The notes under the pieces were generated by a model that worked only from the letters and a program-made list of their open reading frames with translations, did no database searches and was not told where the DNA came from. Below, piece after piece: positions 5,947 through 7,037 of a DNA stretch of 7,037 bases. The DNA comes from an uncultured Porphyromonadaceae bacterium (GTDB taxonomy: Bacteria; Bacteroidota; Bacteroidia; Bacteroidales; Muribaculaceae), in contig CAMWLX010000183.1 in assembly GCA_947175225.1 (NCBI GenBank), forward strand, positions 1 to 7,037, read 5' to 3'. Position 1 is the stretch's first letter; the number at the start of each line of letters is the position of its first letter. Both the position numbers and the translations under genes were made by a program.

Positions 5947-6060
5947 TCAATGTTGCCCAAAACCGATCCAGACATCATTACCGATCTCGATATTGCCATT
6001 GTTGTCCCATGTCGCTGCAACTTCGGATTTAGGTAAATCCCATTCTTCATAGAATAGCTT
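5947..6060 (-). pseudogene. Fragment of a Vat/CatB-type hexapeptide-repeat acyltransferase
   Basis: The minus-strand frame ending in TGA at 5947-5949 reads KLFYEEWDLPKSE, then ATWDN and NGNIEIGNDVWIGFG. The second part is the hallmark of xenobiotic acyltransferases (left-handed beta-helix; streptogramin A and chloramphenicol O-acetyltransferases carry KGD-x-x-IGNDVWIG). The WDN just before it is familiar from CatB-related proteins. Only about 37 codons remain of a family normally near 200 aa: the N-terminal half, the rest of the beta-helix and the C-terminus are missing. It abuts, in another frame, the ATPase fragment on its 5' side. The parent could have been an antibiotic-modifying enzyme or a sugar O-acetyltransferase. 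No product is expected. Confidence 0.72.
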
Positions 6061-6166
6061 TGTCGTTGCGTGTTCGGTAGTAGAACAGTGTTTTGCCGGG
6101 AATATATCCGCGACGAAGCAACTCCATAAACACTTGGTTCTACAACAGTCTGCCTTATATCTTGTA
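6047..6166 (-). pseudogene. Fragment of a DUF4143/AAA_14-type ATPase with stop codons
   Basis: The minus-strand frame immediately after the regulator's stop reads YKI-stop-GRLL-stop-NQVFMELLRRGYIPGK, continues TLFYYRTRNDK, and ends at TGA 6047-6049. The pattern GRLLENxVFxELLRRG followed by a (F/Y)YYRTRN stretch belongs to the C-terminal part of AAA-type ATPases with a DUF4143 domain, common in Bacteroidales genomes. The TAG at 6140-6142 stands where Glu (GAG) is normally found, consistent with a single nonsense change; TAA at 6155-6157 interrupts it further. About 36 codons remain of a protein of about 400 aa. The frame would have continued into EIDF, but the sequence switches to the acyltransferase fragment. 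This is a decayed remnant, not a functional gene. Confidence 0.68.
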
Positions 6167-7024
6167 TCACGCTGTTGATAGGGACGAGCTATCCGCTTTA
6201 AATTTTTGCTTCCACAAAGAGGGTGGACACTTGTACTTGGCGGTAAAAAGTTTCGTGAAGTGTGAACGATTGCGGAACCCGACTTGAATGTAGGTATCGG
6301 TTACACTGGTGCCATTTGAGAGTAGGTCGGCGGCTTTCTCAAGACGTCGTTCGATAAGCCATTTCTGTGGAGTAAGTGGTGAGAGTCTGGCGAAATCCCG
6401 TTTGAAAGTTGCAAGCGACCGACCTGTATATGTAGCGAATTCCTCTATACTCATATCCTCAGTGAAATGCTCCTCCATGAATTTGAGCAGATCTATCTTC
6501 CATTCCTCGTTAAAATCAAACAGTGTTGGATAGAATGCCGGATCAATCTGCAGTACACACCCTAAGGCCTCAGTAAACTTCATGTCAAGAAATTCCTGTG
6601 ACGGCTCAACTTTATTATCAAGGAATGGACGAAGGGATGCAAAGAGGCTGTCAAGATAAAGATTGGAATCAATCTTTATAGCAGATGAATCAAGGCGTTT
6701 GACCTCCACCGGGAGACTGGTATGGTTGATATGTCGGAAATAATTGCGCAATGCCGGACGTCTGAACCTTATACTCATAGCACGATAAGGTTTATCACCG
6801 GCAGAATGCTTGTGTATTCTTATTTGGCAATCGCGCTTCAAAAACAGATACTCTCCCTTTTTTACGGTAAAGTTCCGCTCATTATCCACAATATCTATCT
6901 CACCTTCACAGACGAGAATAAGGGAATGATTTGCCAGACGGTGCTCCTGAAGGTTTTCGCCCGGCATAAAGCAACTGAATATAACGGATTCATGGTCGCG
7001 CACACTGTTTTCGCTCAGTTTCAT
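6167..7024 (-). CDS. AraC-family transcriptional regulator
   Basis: A 285-aa DNA-binding regulator. Residues 1-110 form a cupin-like sensing domain (LILVCEGEIDI, then TVKKGEYLFLKRD), of the kind found in many Bacteroidetes AraC proteins. The two helix-turn-helix units are at about 191-213 (MSIEEFATYTGRSLATFKRDF) split from 240-262, with the AraC signature GFRNRSHFTKLFTAKYKCPPSLWK at 249-272. Ligand and targets cannot be read from the sequence. The SDR gene lies downstream on the same strand, but debris separates them, so a regulatory link is only a guess; autoregulation or control of genes beyond 7037 is equally possible. The last residues (DSSSLSTA) run to the edge of the ATPase fragment and could be a tail acquired at that junction. 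A perfect -7 promoter element lies almost on top of the start codon. Confidence 0.9.
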   Translation of the reverse strand: MKLSENSVRDHESVIFSCFMPGENLQEHRLANHSLILVCEGEIDIVDNERNFTVKKGEYLFLKRDCQIRIHKHSAGDKPYRAMSIRFRRPALRNYFRHINHTSLPVEVKRLDSSAIKIDSNLYLDSLFASLRPFLDNKVEPSQEFLDMKFTEALGCVLQIDPAFYPTLFDFNEEWKIDLLKFMEEHFTEDMSIEEFATYTGRSLATFKRDFARLSPLTPQKWLIERRLEKAADLLSNGTSVTDTYIQVGFRNRSHFTKLFTAKYKCPPSLWKQKFKADSSSLSTA

Positions 7025-7029
7025 GAATA

Positions 7030-7037
7030 CAAATTTA
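7030..7037 (-). promoter_or_regulatory. Bacteroidetes-type -7 element at the AraC gene start
   Basis: On the minus strand the last eight bases read TAAATTTG, a perfect TAnnTTTG match, with only five bases (TATTC) before the ATG at 7024. Initiation a few bases downstream would fall at or next to the start codon, implying a leaderless or nearly leaderless mRNA. The -33 element is outside the window. Confidence 0.45.

Noticed and set aside
5400..6032. 210-aa plus-strand open frame antisense to the SDR gene
   Set aside because: Its proline/alanine-rich low-complexity product is the reverse complement of glycine/alanine codons of the SDR gene; it is a shadow frame.
5913..6170. 85-aa minus-strand open frame between the regulator and the SDR gene
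   Set aside because: It runs in a different frame from both recognisable gene fragments in this stretch and shows no family features; it is an accidental frame across debris.
1..7037. CRISPR array, tRNA, rRNA, insertion sequence or attachment site
   Set aside because: No spaced identical repeats, cloverleaf-like sequence, transposase frame or terminal inverted repeats with target duplication were seen.

Overview
The window looks like chromosome from a gut-type Bacteroidales bacterium, plausibly a Bacteroides relative such as Muribaculaceae. LeuC and LeuD read very close to Bacteroides proteins as I remember them. Shine-Dalgarno sites are mostly weak. Perfect matches to the Bacteroidetes -7 promoter element (TAnnTTTG) stand just upstream of the first gene on the + strand and the last gene on the - strand. 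The genus cannot be settled by eye, and all family assignments come from motif recognition without database searches.

Left part, + strand (1-3725): a compact amino-acid operon, leuC-leuD-cimA. A promoter lies at the extreme left edge, followed by a ~70-nt leader, leuC, a 53-bp gap holding a tandem 8-mer repeat and a strong hairpin, then leuD. LeuD overlaps by 4 bp a protein of the LeuA/citramalate synthase class. That protein keeps the pyruvate-pocket residues recalled for Leptospira citramalate synthase, so the operon probably makes 2-oxobutyrate for isoleucine by the threonine-independent citramalate route, and LeuCD can also serve leucine. A terminator hairpin built over the last codons of cimA, with the stop codon in its loop, ends the operon. 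leuA and leuB are not in the window.

Middle, - strand (3757-4944): a secreted or periplasmic Sel1/TPR-like repeat protein, convergent with the operon, with its own candidate promoter and 5' leader hairpin.

Right part, - strand (5105-7024): a classical SDR dehydrogenase whose glycine-rich loop and C-terminus strikingly resemble E. coli 7alpha-hydroxysteroid dehydrogenase HdhA, but with an NADP-type cofactor signature. An AraC-family regulator lies upstream on the same strand. The 285 bp between them are not an ordinary intergenic spacer. They hold abutting gene fragments: a DUF4143-type ATPase piece carrying stop codons, a Vat/CatB-type acyltransferase piece, and perhaps a third scrap. This makes the present regulator-SDR adjacency look secondary.

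The strongest leads are the citramalate synthase assignment, the HdhA-like dehydrogenase with altered cofactor signature, and the mosaic of gene remnants. I saw no CRISPR array, tRNA, rRNA, intact mobile element or clearly new multi-gene system.
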